A DNA stretch of 64,000 nt from GCA-2715645 sp042095375 (GTDB lineage Bacteria > Bacteroidota > Bacteroidia > Cytophagales > MED-G16), in assembly GCA_042095375.1 (NCBI GenBank), contig JBELBJ010000001.1, positions 72,135 to 136,134 of the forward strand, in the 5' to 3' direction. Every line of letters starts with the position of its first letter. The first letter of the stretch is position 1. Of this stretch, positions 27,681-37,066 are shown piece after piece. A program made the translations under genes and the position numbers. The notes beneath the pieces are model-generated. The model ran no database searches. It was not told where the DNA came from and saw nothing but the letters and a program-made list of their open reading frames with translations.

Positions 27681-28573
27681 TGATAGAGAAAGAGAAAAAA
27701 ATTAAAAAAAAAAAATTAGGAAATTATCCATTCCTTAGTGTAATTTTCAGCGTTTCTCTTTCCCTATTTTTGCTCGGAATTTTTTCTATTTTATTAATTT
27801 CATCTTTCAAGATGAAAGAAACAATTCAAAAAAATATTGAATTAAATATTTATTTGAATAAAGTTGTTTCATTGAATGATATTGAGAGAATTAATAAAAT
27901 TATACTTTCTAAAAATTATGTTTTGAATAAAGAAGAGTCGTCAATTTTATTCATATCTAAAGAAAAGGCTGCAGATGAATATTCTAATGAGCTGGGGGAA
28001 GATTTTATAAAGTTTCTAGGTCAAAACCCATTAAGAGATTTGTTTATTTTAAAAATAGATCCTAATTACTTTGAAAGAGAAAAGTTAGTAGAAATTGAAA
28101 AAGAACTATTGGGAATTAATGGAATTTATGAAATTACTTACCCTAAAGATTTGATTGATGATATAAATAATAATGTAAACAAAATAGGTTTAATTTTGAC
28201 AGTTATATTCTTTATTTTACTTTTCATATCTAGCATTTTGATTAATAATACAATTAGACTTGCTTTATTTTCTCAAAGATTTTTAATTAGAAGTATGCAA
28301 CTTGTAGGTGCAACCTCATTATTTATTCAAAAACCATTTCTTATTAGAGGAATAATTTATGGTATCATTTCTGGGACCTTATCTTCGATGTTTTTATTTG
28401 TAGTTTTAAAATTTTTAAATTCTAGGATGGAAAATATTATGGGTATCATAGATTCAAAAAGTTTTTTAATTATATCTTTAAATATGGTTTTAATAGGTAT
28501 TCTAATTGTATCATTTAGTACATATAATTCTGTAAATAAATATTTAAATTCTTCATTAGACGATTTACACTAA
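27680..28573 (+). CDS. ftsX: Cell division protein FtsX
   Basis: A 297-residue FtsX: a basic cytoplasmic N-terminus (KEKKIKKKKLGNYPFLS), a first helix, an extracytoplasmic domain (residues ~50-165), then three helices separated by the NTIRLALFSQRFLIRSMQLVGAT segment. With FtsE, not encoded here, it activates peptidoglycan hydrolases during division. The ATG overlaps the hppA stop (TGATG); a TTG one codon upstream is less likely. The order ftsX-DUF3098-uppP is typical of Bacteroidota. Confidence 0.92.
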   Translation: MIEKEKKIKKKKLGNYPFLSVIFSVSLSLFLLGIFSILLISSFKMKETIQKNIELNIYLNKVVSLNDIERINKIILSKNYVLNKEESSILFISKEKAADEYSNELGEDFIKFLGQNPLRDLFILKIDPNYFEREKLVEIEKELLGINGIYEITYPKDLIDDINNNVNKIGLILTVIFFILLFISSILINNTIRLALFSQRFLIRSMQLVGATSLFIQKPFLIRGIIYGIISGTLSSMFLFVVLKFLNSRMENIMGIIDSKSFLIISLNMVLIGILIVSFSTYNSVNKYLNSSLDDLH

Positions 28574-28586
28574 TTTTAAAAAATTA

Positions 28587-28796
28587 ATGAATAACAAATC
28601 CAACCTTCCATTTGACAAATCAAACTATAAAATCATGATTATTGGCGTAATTTGTATTGCACTTGGCTTCATAATAATGACATTAGATCAAGAGGATTAT
28701 GGATTTGGATTTCTAGGACTTACCCTTGGTCCAATAGTTGTTCTCCTAGGTTTTATTATTCAGTTCTTTGCAATTTTTTATAATCCTAAAAATTAA
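28587..28796 (+). CDS. DUF3098 small membrane protein
   Basis: A 69-residue protein with two transmembrane helices joined by a short DQEDYGFGFLGLTLGP loop. This is the DUF3098 family, found in Bacteroidota between ftsX and uppP. Function is unknown; constant placement between division and undecaprenyl-phosphate recycling genes suggests an envelope role. Its stop codon directly abuts the uppP ATG. Confidence 0.88.
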   Translation: MNNKSNLPFDKSNYKIMIIGVICIALGFIIMTLDQEDYGFGFLGLTLGPIVVLLGFIIQFFAIFYNPKN

Positions 28797-30284
28797 ATGA
28801 ACAGTTGGGAAGCATTTATTCTTGGAATAATTCAAGGATTAACTGAGTTTTTACCAATTAGCAGTAGTGGTCATTTAGAGCTTGGTTCTTATTTACTAAA
28901 TACTAATACTTCAGAAAATTTATTATTTACAATTGTTGTACATATTGCAACTGCACTTAGTATTATAATTGTTTTTAAGAAAGATATTCAACAAATTTTA
29001 TACTCTTTATTTAAGTTTTCAAATAATGAAGACACTCAATTAATTTTAAAAATAATATTATCTAGTGTACCTGTTGGTTTAATTGGAATTTTTTTTGAAG
29101 AAAAAGTAGAAACATTATTTAATGGTAATATTCTTCTTGTAGGCTTAATGCTAATAATCACATCAATTATTTTAGCTCTAACTCAAATACAAAAAAAAAG
29201 TTCGAAAAAAAAAGTTTCTTTTTTTTCTGCTTTCATAATTGGTATAGCACAATCAATAGCAATTTTACCTGGAATTTCAAGATCTGGAATAACAATTTCC
29301 ACAGCTTTATTATTAAGTATAGATAAAAAAGAAGCTACAAAATTTTCATTTTTAATGGTACTTGTTCCAATATTTGGGATTATGATTATTAAATTATTTA
29401 AAGGTTTCAGTTCTGTAGAGTCTTTGTCAAGTGATATAGAATTAAGTTCTTTAATAATAGGTTTTATTTCAGCATTAATTAGTGGAATAATAGCCTGTAA
29501 ATGGATGATAAAAATAGTTCAAAAAAGTAATTTGATCTATTTTGCGATTTATTGCTTAATAATTGGTTCATTCTCAATTTTTTCAAGCTTTAACGATTTG
29601 GGATCTAAAGAAAAAGAAATTTTCACAATAGAACCTCTTCTTCCAGTACAAGAATTAAAAGAAATAGCCTTAAAATCATACCCCCCAAGAGAAGATAATT
29701 TAGAAGATAAATCTCGTGAACTAACTGATATTTATAAGTTAGATCCATCAATAAAACTTGATATAAGATATGCCACAAAAAATAATTTTATGCAAACACC
29801 ATTTTATGATAAACCTCGAGCATTTTTGATTACTGACGCTGCTAAAATGTTAATAAAAGTTCATAAAGAATTAAATAATTATGGATATGGAATAGTAATA
29901 TATGATGCATATAGACCTTGGTTTGTTACAAAAATGTTTTGGGATGCAACACCAGATTCATTAAAAAATTTTGTAGCAGATCCATCATTAGGATCTGTTC
30001 ATAACAGAGGCTGTGCAGTAGATATTGGAATATATAATATTAAAAATGGAAAAACAATTCAAATGATTTCAGGTTATGATGAATTCACTGAAAGAGCATA
30101 TCCTTCATATAGTGGAGGTACAAAAAGAGAAAGAGAAAATAGAAATCTTTTGATTAGTACAATGAAAAAATATGGATTTGAAGTTTACAAATATGAATGG
30201 TGGCATTATGATTTTAAATTATGTAAAAACAAAATTATGAATTTAGAATTTAATGAGATTGACTCAATAGTAAATTTAAATTAA
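28797..30284 (+). CDS. uppP: Undecaprenyl-diphosphatase fused to a VanX-type D-Ala-D-Ala dipeptidase
   Basis: A single 495-codon frame with two enzymes. Residues 1-~262 are UppP: QGLTEFLPISSSGH (13-26) and PGISRSG (~160) are the two active-site motifs, within about eight helices. After a short linker, residues ~285-485 are a VanX/DdpX dipeptidase: LDIRYATKNNF, SVHNRGCAVD (Zn ligands H402 and D409) and EWWHYDF (catalytic E467, Zn ligand H470). Free-standing exported VanX proteins of Bacteroidota begin like the linker, so UppP appears to have replaced the signal peptide. UppP recycles the lipid carrier; VanX cleaves D-Ala-D-Ala. No stop or plausible ATG separates the parts; the first Met after UppP lies inside the VanX domain. 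Confidence 0.9.
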   Translation: MNSWEAFILGIIQGLTEFLPISSSGHLELGSYLLNTNTSENLLFTIVVHIATALSIIIVFKKDIQQILYSLFKFSNNEDTQLILKIILSSVPVGLIGIFFEEKVETLFNGNILLVGLMLIITSIILALTQIQKKSSKKKVSFFSAFIIGIAQSIAILPGISRSGITISTALLLSIDKKEATKFSFLMVLVPIFGIMIIKLFKGFSSVESLSSDIELSSLIIGFISALISGIIACKWMIKIVQKSNLIYFAIYCLIIGSFSIFSSFNDLGSKEKEIFTIEPLLPVQELKEIALKSYPPREDNLEDKSRELTDIYKLDPSIKLDIRYATKNNFMQTPFYDKPRAFLITDAAKMLIKVHKELNNYGYGIVIYDAYRPWFVTKMFWDATPDSLKNFVADPSLGSVHNRGCAVDIGIYNIKNGKTIQMISGYDEFTERAYPSYSGGTKRERENRNLLISTMKKYGFEVYKYEWWHYDFKLCKNKIMNLEFNEIDSIVNLN

Positions 30285-30713
30285 TTCCTCAGCCTCGACT
30301 ATTGATTCTTCAAACTGTTTTCCAATTTTAAAAATTTCATCTCTTTTAAGGTTTAATTTCTGATTTATATCCTTATAAAAATCTATATTTTTTTCTTCAA
30401 TTTTTTTATTCATAGGATATGAATCATAAGGAAATTGATCACTAAAATTTTTCATAAAACTCATCATTGACATGTTTGATTCCTTTAAATTTTGAATAGC
30501 TAAATCAATGTTAGAATCAATCATTTGTTTCTCAGACAAACCCTTTTCTAAGGAATTAACGGTTGACATTTTTTTCATAACTAAATCATGTTGCTCAATA
30601 ATCTCAGATAACAAAGACATATTTTCAGAATGGATATTTGAAATATCATTTGAAGTTGATGTGCATCCAACAAAAAATAAAAGTATTAAAATAGATAAAA
30701 GTAATTTTTTCAT
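30276..30713 (-). CDS. Small lipoprotein of unknown function
   Basis: A 145-residue protein with a lipoprotein signal peptide (FFVGC lipobox, Cys17) and a mature part that looks entirely helical, with heptad-like Ile/Leu/Met spacing through residues ~25-140. No family is recognised with confidence. It is encoded two bases after the outer-membrane protein gene on the same strand and probably shares its transcript. Its 3' end overlaps the uppP-vanX gene by nine bases in convergent orientation. Confidence 0.65.
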   Translation of the reverse strand: MKKLLLSILILLFFVGCTSTSNDISNIHSENMSLLSEIIEQHDLVMKKMSTVNSLEKGLSEKQMIDSNIDLAIQNLKESNMSMMSFMKNFSDQFPYDSYPMNKKIEEKNIDFYKDINQKLNLKRDEIFKIGKQFEESIVEAEELI

Positions 30714-30715
30714 AA

Positions 30716-32152
30716 TCAGTGATGTTTATTTGATCCAGGTGAAAATTGTAATCCAATAACAAAATTATTATCTACTCCCATCTGAATTCCATTATAATTT
30801 TGGAGCAAAGGTAAAAAATATTCAATACCAATTCTAATATTTTTTAATTTTCCATAAGGCGGTAAAATATTTGTTCCAATACTTGAATTAAAAACATAAA
30901 AACCGTAATTATAAGCATTAGATTCAGGTACAATATTTGAAGTTAATTCAGGATCGTTACCTCTTATTTTATTAGAGAATTTATTTTGCAAATTCAAACT
31001 CAAACTTATCCAATTTGAGATTTTTACTGCAGCCCAATAGTTTACATCTAATATATTTCCAAAACTATAATCATTAGAGTTCTTTCCTATATGAACCTTA
31101 TATGATGGTTGAAGTCCAAAAGAAAATTTTTCATATTGAAAAAAAGTAGTAAATCCAAGGTTAGTGTTCCAAGTTCCAGAACCTATTTGCATGTTATAAG
31201 GAAGTTTAGTAATACTAGAAGAAGAATACTCATCATTAAAATTTATAGATCCTATAGGAAAACTTATTCCTATATTTAAATGAGTTTTATTTCTACTTTT
31301 ATCAACAAGATTATAAAGAGCTGTAATATTAATATCATTAATTCCAGATGATTTAGGTTTAAAAGATTGATTTTTTTTTGAAAGCAAATTCATAGTTTTT
31401 AAAGTGAAACCTATTGAGGCCATTAAATTTATTTTAGTTGACATACCATACATGAAGCCAACTTTATGAGATTCAACTCTATTTGATTCACTAATTAAAT
31501 TATAGCTGTTAAATATATCTTCAATTTTTACTTCTGAATTTCCATTTAGATTACCTGACATATTTTTAAATATGTATCTGTAACTAATCATCAGACCTCC
31601 CTTATCATGAAAGTGATCTCCAGTTATATTTATAGGAGCATGTGAGTCTGGCCTTGAATAATCCCAGAGATTTAGTTCCATTTTTTTAAAGTGGTAATTA
31701 ATATCTATGAATTTATCCTCCCTATTAAATGACTTTTCTAGAATTAATTTTAATAAATTATTTACAATAATTTCAATTGTTCTATCTGTCTCTTTTGCCC
31801 TATCAGATAAAAAAGATGCTACAATTTTATCATCATTTTCCTTATCAATTATTACACCTTTAAAACTTTCAACAACTAAATCAATTTTATTTTTAAAAGA
31901 CCAGCCATAAGATATGGATATAAAATATCTAGGTTTATCATTTCTTACAATTATATTATTTTTTTTAAATTCTTTAGAAAATTTATTTGAAACTATGCCC
32001 TCTCCAAATCCAAAAGATTTATCTAAATTAATTTCATCAAAAATTTCCAATTCTATTTTATGTTTTTTTAGTATTTTATCACTAAATACATCTTGGGCAA
32101 AAGAAAGTTTAGATGAAAATAGAAAAATAAAAAAAATCATAATCTTCTTCAT
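30716..32152 (-). CDS. Two-part outer-membrane beta-barrel protein of unknown function
   Basis: A 478-residue protein with a signal peptide ending in SFAQ. Residues ~20-150 form a soluble domain reminiscent of DUF4136-like lipoprotein domains (FISISYGWSFKNK...DRAKETDRTIEIIVNNLLKLIL). The remainder is a predicted beta-barrel containing RPDSHAPINITGDHFHDKGGLMISYRY, close to the RPDxHAPIxxxGDHxHxxGxxxxSYRYM signature of outer-membrane proteins found in many Gram-negatives, some near metal-efflux genes. Substrate unknown. A -7 element (TAGTTTTG, minus strand 32213-32206) precedes it. Together with the following lipoprotein it interrupts the common Bacteroidota order uppP-truB. Confidence 0.65.
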   Translation of the reverse strand: MKKIMIFFIFLFSSKLSFAQDVFSDKILKKHKIELEIFDEINLDKSFGFGEGIVSNKFSKEFKKNNIIVRNDKPRYFISISYGWSFKNKIDLVVESFKGVIIDKENDDKIVASFLSDRAKETDRTIEIIVNNLLKLILEKSFNREDKFIDINYHFKKMELNLWDYSRPDSHAPINITGDHFHDKGGLMISYRYIFKNMSGNLNGNSEVKIEDIFNSYNLISESNRVESHKVGFMYGMSTKINLMASIGFTLKTMNLLSKKNQSFKPKSSGINDINITALYNLVDKSRNKTHLNIGISFPIGSINFNDEYSSSSITKLPYNMQIGSGTWNTNLGFTTFFQYEKFSFGLQPSYKVHIGKNSNDYSFGNILDVNYWAAVKISNWISLSLNLQNKFSNKIRGNDPELTSNIVPESNAYNYGFYVFNSSIGTNILPPYGKLKNIRIGIEYFLPLLQNYNGIQMGVDNNFVIGLQFSPGSNKHH

Positions 32153-32205
32153 AGTATATTTATACTCTATTAAAAAACTTTAGGTTTAATTTTAAATATT
32201 TTCTT

Positions 32206-32213
32206 CAAAACTA
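32206..32213 (-). promoter_or_regulatory. Possible -7 element for the outer-membrane protein gene
   Basis: TAGTTTTG on the minus strand fits TAnnTTTG, about 54 bases upstream of the ATG at 32152. No well-spaced -33 TTG is seen, so this is a weak call. Confidence 0.35.
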
Positions 32214-32235
32214 AATAAGATTTACTTTATAATAG

Positions 32236-32937
32236 ATGTGTTCAAATAAGAAAAAATATGAGGACGGAATGATTCTAAAAGTTGATAAACCTATTGGATG
32301 GACTTCGTTTGATATAGTTAATAAAATTAGGAGCACATTAAAATTAAAAAAAATTGGTCATGCTGGAACCTTAGATCCTCTTGCTTCTGGACTTTTGATA
32401 GTCTGTACTGGTAAGTACACAAAAAAAATTCATGAGTATCAAGATTTCGATAAAGAATATATTGGATCTTTTGTTATTGGGAAAAGTACACCTTCACATG
32501 ATTTAGAAACAGAATTCATTAGTAGCAAGAGCATAAAAAATGTTACTAAAGATAAAATAATAAAAACAACAAAAACTTTTCTTGGAAATCAATACCAGAC
32601 TCCACCAAAATATTCAGCCATAAAAATTAATGGAGAAAGGGCTTATAAAAAGGCAAGAAATAATGAAAAAGTGATTTTAAAGCCAAGAGAAGTAAGAATT
32701 AACAAATTTCAAATAACATCAATTAATTTACCAAAAATTGATTTTGTAATAAATTGTTCAAAAGGAACATATATAAGATCAATAGCAAGGGATTATGGTA
32801 ATAAGCTAAAAGTAGGTGCTTTTCTAAATGAGCTAAAACGAACGAAAATTGGTAATATAAGTATTAATGATTCGATTTCGATTGAAGAGCTAATAAGTAA
32901 AATAAAAAAAGATTTAAATGAAGATAATAAAAAGTAA
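32236..32937 (+). CDS. truB: tRNA pseudouridine-55 synthase TruB
   Basis: A 233-residue TruB with the catalytic aspartate in GHAGTLDPLASGLL (residues ~44-57), VDKPIGWTSFDIV at the start, QTPPKYSAIKINGERAYKKAR, and CSKGTYIRSIARDYG near the end. It makes pseudouridine 55 in the T-loop of tRNAs. The C-terminal extension domain found in some TruB proteins is absent. It overlaps ribF by 20 bases, a pairing common in bacteria. Confidence 0.95.
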   Translation: MCSNKKKYEDGMILKVDKPIGWTSFDIVNKIRSTLKLKKIGHAGTLDPLASGLLIVCTGKYTKKIHEYQDFDKEYIGSFVIGKSTPSHDLETEFISSKSIKNVTKDKIIKTTKTFLGNQYQTPPKYSAIKINGERAYKKARNNEKVILKPREVRINKFQITSINLPKIDFVINCSKGTYIRSIARDYGNKLKVGAFLNELKRTKIGNISINDSISIEELISKIKKDLNEDNKK

Positions 32938-33838
32938 TACTATAAAAATCCCAAAATCAAATTTTAATATTGCAACTATTGGTTCATTTGATGGGATACA
33001 TTTAGGCCACAAAAAAATTCTTCAAACCATAACCAAAGCAGCAAAAAAAAATAATGGAAAAAGTATATTGATTACTTTTTGGCCACACCCAAGATATGTT
33101 TTAAAAAAGAATAATGATTTTAAACTTTTAACATCATTAGATGAAAAAATTAAAATATTTGAAGAAAATAAAATTGATATTTTATATGTAATTGATTTTT
33201 CAATAAGCTTTTCAAAAGTCTCGGCAAATAACTTTGTTAAGAATATTCTTTTAGACAAGTTAAAAACGAACTGTATTCTTATTGGATACAATAATAATTT
33301 TGGTAGAAATAGAAAAGGAAATATCAAGTATTTAGAAGAAAATAAGAATATATTCGATATTGATATTATATCAATTCCAAAGCAATCTGTTGATAAAATA
33401 TCAATTAGTTCTACTAAAATAAGAGAATATTTAAATAATGGTAAAATAAAGTCAGCAAATCAATTATTAGGAAGAGAATACTCGATAAATGGTAAAGTTG
33501 TAAGGGGCAATGGAATCGGAAGGAAAATTAATTTTCCAACAGCTAATATAGAAATAGATGAATCAAAAAAACTTTTACCAAAAAATGGTGTTTATGCAGT
33601 AGAAGTATTCTTAAATAAAAAAACATACTTAGGAATGTTAAATATTGGATACAATCCAACTATTAAAAATGAAAAAAAAACTATAGAAGTAAATATTTTC
33701 AAATTTTCAGAAGATATTTATAATAATAAAATTTCTATAAGTTTTATTAAGCGAATAAGAAATGAAAAAAAATTCAAAAATTTGAATGAATTAAAAAAAC
33801 AATTAATAATAGATAAAAAAAAGGCTGAATTAATATAA
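32918..33838 (+). CDS. ribF: Bifunctional riboflavin kinase/FAD synthetase RibF
   Basis: A 306-residue RibF. The N-terminal FMN adenylyltransferase domain has GSFDGIHLGHKKIL (HxGH-like motif) and SISSTKIREYL; the C-terminal riboflavin kinase domain has GNGIGRKINFPTANIE and the LGMLNIGYNPT and IEVNIF segments. It converts riboflavin to FMN and FAD. Overlap with truB implies translational coupling, and gldC follows ten bases downstream. Confidence 0.95.
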   Translation: MKIIKSNTIKIPKSNFNIATIGSFDGIHLGHKKILQTITKAAKKNNGKSILITFWPHPRYVLKKNNDFKLLTSLDEKIKIFEENKIDILYVIDFSISFSKVSANNFVKNILLDKLKTNCILIGYNNNFGRNRKGNIKYLEENKNIFDIDIISIPKQSVDKISISSTKIREYLNNGKIKSANQLLGREYSINGKVVRGNGIGRKINFPTANIEIDESKKLLPKNGVYAVEVFLNKKTYLGMLNIGYNPTIKNEKKTIEVNIFKFSEDIYNNKISISFIKRIRNEKKFKNLNELKKQLIIDKKKAELI

Positions 33839-33848
33839 ATAGTAAATT

Positions 33849-34190
33849 ATGAAAACATCACAAATTAAATTTTTAGTTACACTTGATAAAGATAAAATTC
33901 CAGAAAAAATCACCTGGAATGCGGAAGATAGTATGGGAAACGAATTTTCTGAAACAAAATCCATAAGTTTAGCCCTTTGGGACCATGAAAAAATGAACAC
34001 ATTAAAAATAGATTTATGGACAAAAGATATGGAAATTAATAATATGAAAAGGTTTTATGTAGATTGTATTGGTGGAATTGGACAGAGCATATTAAATTCA
34101 ACAGAAGATGAATACATGTCTAAAGAGGTAAATAAATTATGTGATAAATTAATTGAGTATCTAAAAAATAAAGTTAACAATAATAATTAA
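33849..34190 (+). CDS. gldC: Gliding motility protein GldC
   Basis: A 113-residue soluble protein that matches GldC: the N-terminal SQIKFLVTLDKDKIPEKITWNAED, the middle ISLALWDHEKMNTLKIDLWTKDM and a helical end ending in an Asn run. GldC is confined to Bacteroidota and is an auxiliary protein of the gliding/type IX secretion apparatus in Flavobacterium. The usual partner gldB is not adjacent. GldC also occurs in species not known to glide, so motility cannot be concluded. Confidence 0.88.
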   Translation: MKTSQIKFLVTLDKDKIPEKITWNAEDSMGNEFSETKSISLALWDHEKMNTLKIDLWTKDMEINNMKRFYVDCIGGIGQSILNSTEDEYMSKEVNKLCDKLIEYLKNKVNNNN

Positions 34191-34277
34191 ACTCATTTTT
34201 TTTAATATTTTTACATTATTAAATAACATTAATTATTTATAAAGTATACTATTATAATAAACTAAACTATAAAGAGT

Positions 34278-37058
34278 ATGAATAATTTTGTATCAAAATT
34301 AATCTGCCTTTCATTTGTATTGTTTATATCGCTATCGTCTAAGCTATATTCCCAACAAACTACTATTTCTGGGAATGTAACAGATGGTAATGAAGCTCTT
34401 ATCGGAGTTAACATTCTTGTGAAAGGAAAAGTAATTGGTACCATCTCAAATAAAGATGGTAACTTTAGTTTGAATGTTAATTCGGCGCCGCCGTTAACAT
34501 TAGTTTTTTCGATTGTGGGTTATGAATCTCAAGAATTAGAAATTAATGATTCTGATTCTGATGTTTCTATAACTATGCTTGAATCGGCTATGCTTGGAAA
34601 AGAAATAGTTGTTTCTGCATCAAGAGTTGCTCAAAATATACTTGAAGCACCTGTTACAATTGAGAAAATGGACCTATTAGCTATCCAAAATGCATCAACT
34701 GCTGATTTTATGGATCAACTAGAACACATAAAAGGTGTAAAGGTTAGTAGAGGAAGTATGAACTTCCCTGCAGTTAATACTAGAGGTTTTGCAACAGACG
34801 CAAATACTAGATTCGTTCAACTTGTTGATGGAATGGATACTTCTGCACCTCTATTAAATTTTCCAACTGGTAATCTTGTTGGAATTAATCCTTTGGATTT
34901 AGAAAGTGTTGAGTTAATTCCTGGATCTTCATCTGCATTATATGGCCCTAATGCCTATAATGGAACAATGTTGATGGCAAGTAAAAGTCCATTTGATTAT
35001 CAAGGGTTATCTGTTCAAGTGACACAAGGAGTAACTTCCTCGCAGGCAACTGCTGATAATAATTATCATTATTCTAAATACAATATTAGATATGCTAAAG
35101 CTTTCAATGATAAGATTGCTATAAAAGTAAACTTTGCATATGATGAAGCTCAAGACTGGACTGCTAATGATTATAATACACATAAGTTATATCCAGATTC
35201 TTCACTAAACTTAACTGGACAACCAAATTTTGATGGTTTAAATGTTTATGGTGATGAAGTTCAAATAGCATTTCCTGCTTCATTAGGTGGTGCTCAATAT
35301 GCTTCATTAGGGTTACTAGATCTTAGAAGAACTGGTTTTCCTGAAGAGTTTCTTGTAGATAACGATGCAAGTAATATGAAATACGATGCGTCAATACACT
35401 ATAGAATAAATGATAATACCGAAGCTTCTTTCTTGTATAGAAAAGGTGGAGGAAATTCAATTTATGTAGGTACTGAAAAATATGCTCTTAGAAATTTCGG
35501 TCAGCAATTCATGAAATTTGGAATTAAAGGAGATAAACTGAATATGAATATCTACCAATCAACTACTGATGCTGGTGATTCATATAACCTTACTGCACTA
35601 GGTATTTTTATGAATGAAAGATTCAAACCTACACTAGCAAGTTGGGTTCCAACATATTTACAAACTTACATCACTGCTATGCAAGGATACGTACCAGGAG
35701 TTCCTGCTGGATTAGCTTCAGCGGCTCATCAAGCTGCTAGAAGTCAAGCAAATAGTGGAATACCTGCAAACGGTTCTTCAGAATTTAATACTGTTAGAGA
35801 TCAAGTTATAAAAGACAGATTTCAAAGTGCTACTGGAGGTGCTGGATTTTTTGATAATTCCAAGTTAACGCACTTCGACTTAAACTTTGATGCTGCTGAT
35901 TGGCTATTACTTGGTATCAACTATAGAAATTATTCCATTTTTACTGAAGGAACAATTTTTAATGAGGATCCTGATGGAACTGGAACAAATAGCAGAATAA
36001 ATATTAATGAATATGGAGCATTTGCTCAAGTTAGAAAAGAATTGATGGAAGATATAATGTTTACTGGATCAGTAAGATGGGATAAAAATGAAAACTTTAA
36101 AGGTAGAGTTACCCCAAGGTTGGCAATAGTTTATTCTTTTGCAGAAAACAGTCATCTTAGAATTTCTTATCAAACTGGATTTAGAAATCCCGATACTCAA
36201 GCACAATATATATACTTCCCTTCTAGTACAGGTACTATACTTGGATCTGCTAAAGATAATGCAGAAAGGTATGGAGTTATGGAAGGTGGTGCATATTCTG
36301 TTGAATCGTACGATGCATTTATAGCGTCAGGAGGTGTTCTAGATTCAATTTCTGGAAATCCAATTGGTGGAACTCCATCAGTCTTAGCAACCACTAACGT
36401 AAGTTATGTGAAACCAGAAAGACTAAGTGCTTATGAAATTGGTTATAAAGGTCTAATTGGAGATAACTTTTTGGCTGATATAAACTATTATAGCACAAAT
36501 TATAGAGACTTTTTATCTGGAGTAAGAGTTGTATCAAAAAATGCAACGACTCATAAAGGAGCTGCACTTCCTCCAGGAACTAGATGGTCTGTTCATAGCA
36601 ATGCTCAAGATATAGTTAAATCATGGGGAATTGGTGTTGGTCTTACTTGGAATTTACCTTCTAACTTTGTGTTGCAGGGTAATTATAATTATCAAGACTA
36701 CAAAGTTGATTATACCTCTGAAGCGAGTAACTTCTTAGCATACTTCAATACACCAAAGAATATGTATGGATTTACATTTTCTAATAGACAGCTAGTCAAA
36801 AACTTAGGTTTCTCTGCAAGTTTTAGAACTTCAGATTCATTTATATATGAAAGCACATTCGCTGAAGCATGGGAAGTTCCTCAGTATTCTGTTCTTGACG
36901 CACAAGTAAATTACAAAATTGAAAGCCTTAAAACGATTGTTAAAGTAGGTGGAAACAATATTGGAATTGGAAGTGGTGATTATAGAACTAGACCAGGAGG
37001 TCCTTTTGTTGGAAAGTTATGGTACATGACTTTAACATTTGATGAATTCTTAAACTAA
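34278..37058 (+). CDS. TonB-dependent outer-membrane receptor with carboxypeptidase-like leader domain
   Basis: A 926-residue receptor. A signal peptide (ending ...SKLYSQQ) is followed by a CarboxypepD_reg-like domain (residues ~30-105, ISGNVTDGNEALIGVNILVKG), a plug domain (~120-235, including NTRGFATDANTRFVQLVDGMD and NPLDLESVELIPGSSSALYGPNA) and a C-terminal beta-barrel ending in an aromatic strand (LWYMTLTFDEFLN). It imports an unknown substrate using TonB energy. It is shorter than SusC proteins and no SusD is present. Instead an SGNH lipoprotein follows nine bases later, suggesting a receptor-esterase pair. The gene is richer in Gly/Ala codons than its neighbours. Confidence 0.9.
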   Translation: MNNFVSKLICLSFVLFISLSSKLYSQQTTISGNVTDGNEALIGVNILVKGKVIGTISNKDGNFSLNVNSAPPLTLVFSIVGYESQELEINDSDSDVSITMLESAMLGKEIVVSASRVAQNILEAPVTIEKMDLLAIQNASTADFMDQLEHIKGVKVSRGSMNFPAVNTRGFATDANTRFVQLVDGMDTSAPLLNFPTGNLVGINPLDLESVELIPGSSSALYGPNAYNGTMLMASKSPFDYQGLSVQVTQGVTSSQATADNNYHYSKYNIRYAKAFNDKIAIKVNFAYDEAQDWTANDYNTHKLYPDSSLNLTGQPNFDGLNVYGDEVQIAFPASLGGAQYASLGLLDLRRTGFPEEFLVDNDASNMKYDASIHYRINDNTEASFLYRKGGGNSIYVGTEKYALRNFGQQFMKFGIKGDKLNMNIYQSTTDAGDSYNLTALGIFMNERFKPTLASWVPTYLQTYITAMQGYVPGVPAGLASAAHQAARSQANSGIPANGSSEFNTVRDQVIKDRFQSATGGAGFFDNSKLTHFDLNFDAADWLLLGINYRNYSIFTEGTIFNEDPDGTGTNSRININEYGAFAQVRKELMEDIMFTGSVRWDKNENFKGRVTPRLAIVYSFAENSHLRISYQTGFRNPDTQAQYIYFPSSTGTILGSAKDNAERYGVMEGGAYSVESYDAFIASGGVLDSISGNPIGGTPSVLATTNVSYVKPERLSAYEIGYKGLIGDNFLADINYYSTNYRDFLSGVRVVSKNATTHKGAALPPGTRWSVHSNAQDIVKSWGIGVGLTWNLPSNFVLQGNYNYQDYKVDYTSEASNFLAYFNTPKNMYGFTFSNRQLVKNLGFSASFRTSDSFIYESTFAEAWEVPQYSVLDAQVNYKIESLKTIVKVGGNNIGIGSGDYRTRPGGPFVGKLWYMTLTFDEFLN

Positions 37059-37066
37059 TAAATAAA

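Noticed and set aside
28797..30284. The UppP-VanX fusion could be a missed stop or frameshift between two genes
   Set aside because: The frame is continuous, both domains are complete and in the same phase, and no plausible ATG start exists for VanX in any frame near the join; I keep it as a real fusion pending read support.
34191..34277. A promoter before the TonB-dependent receptor
   Set aside because: The gap is almost pure A/T and has no TAnnTTTG element; I could not place a promoter with any confidence.
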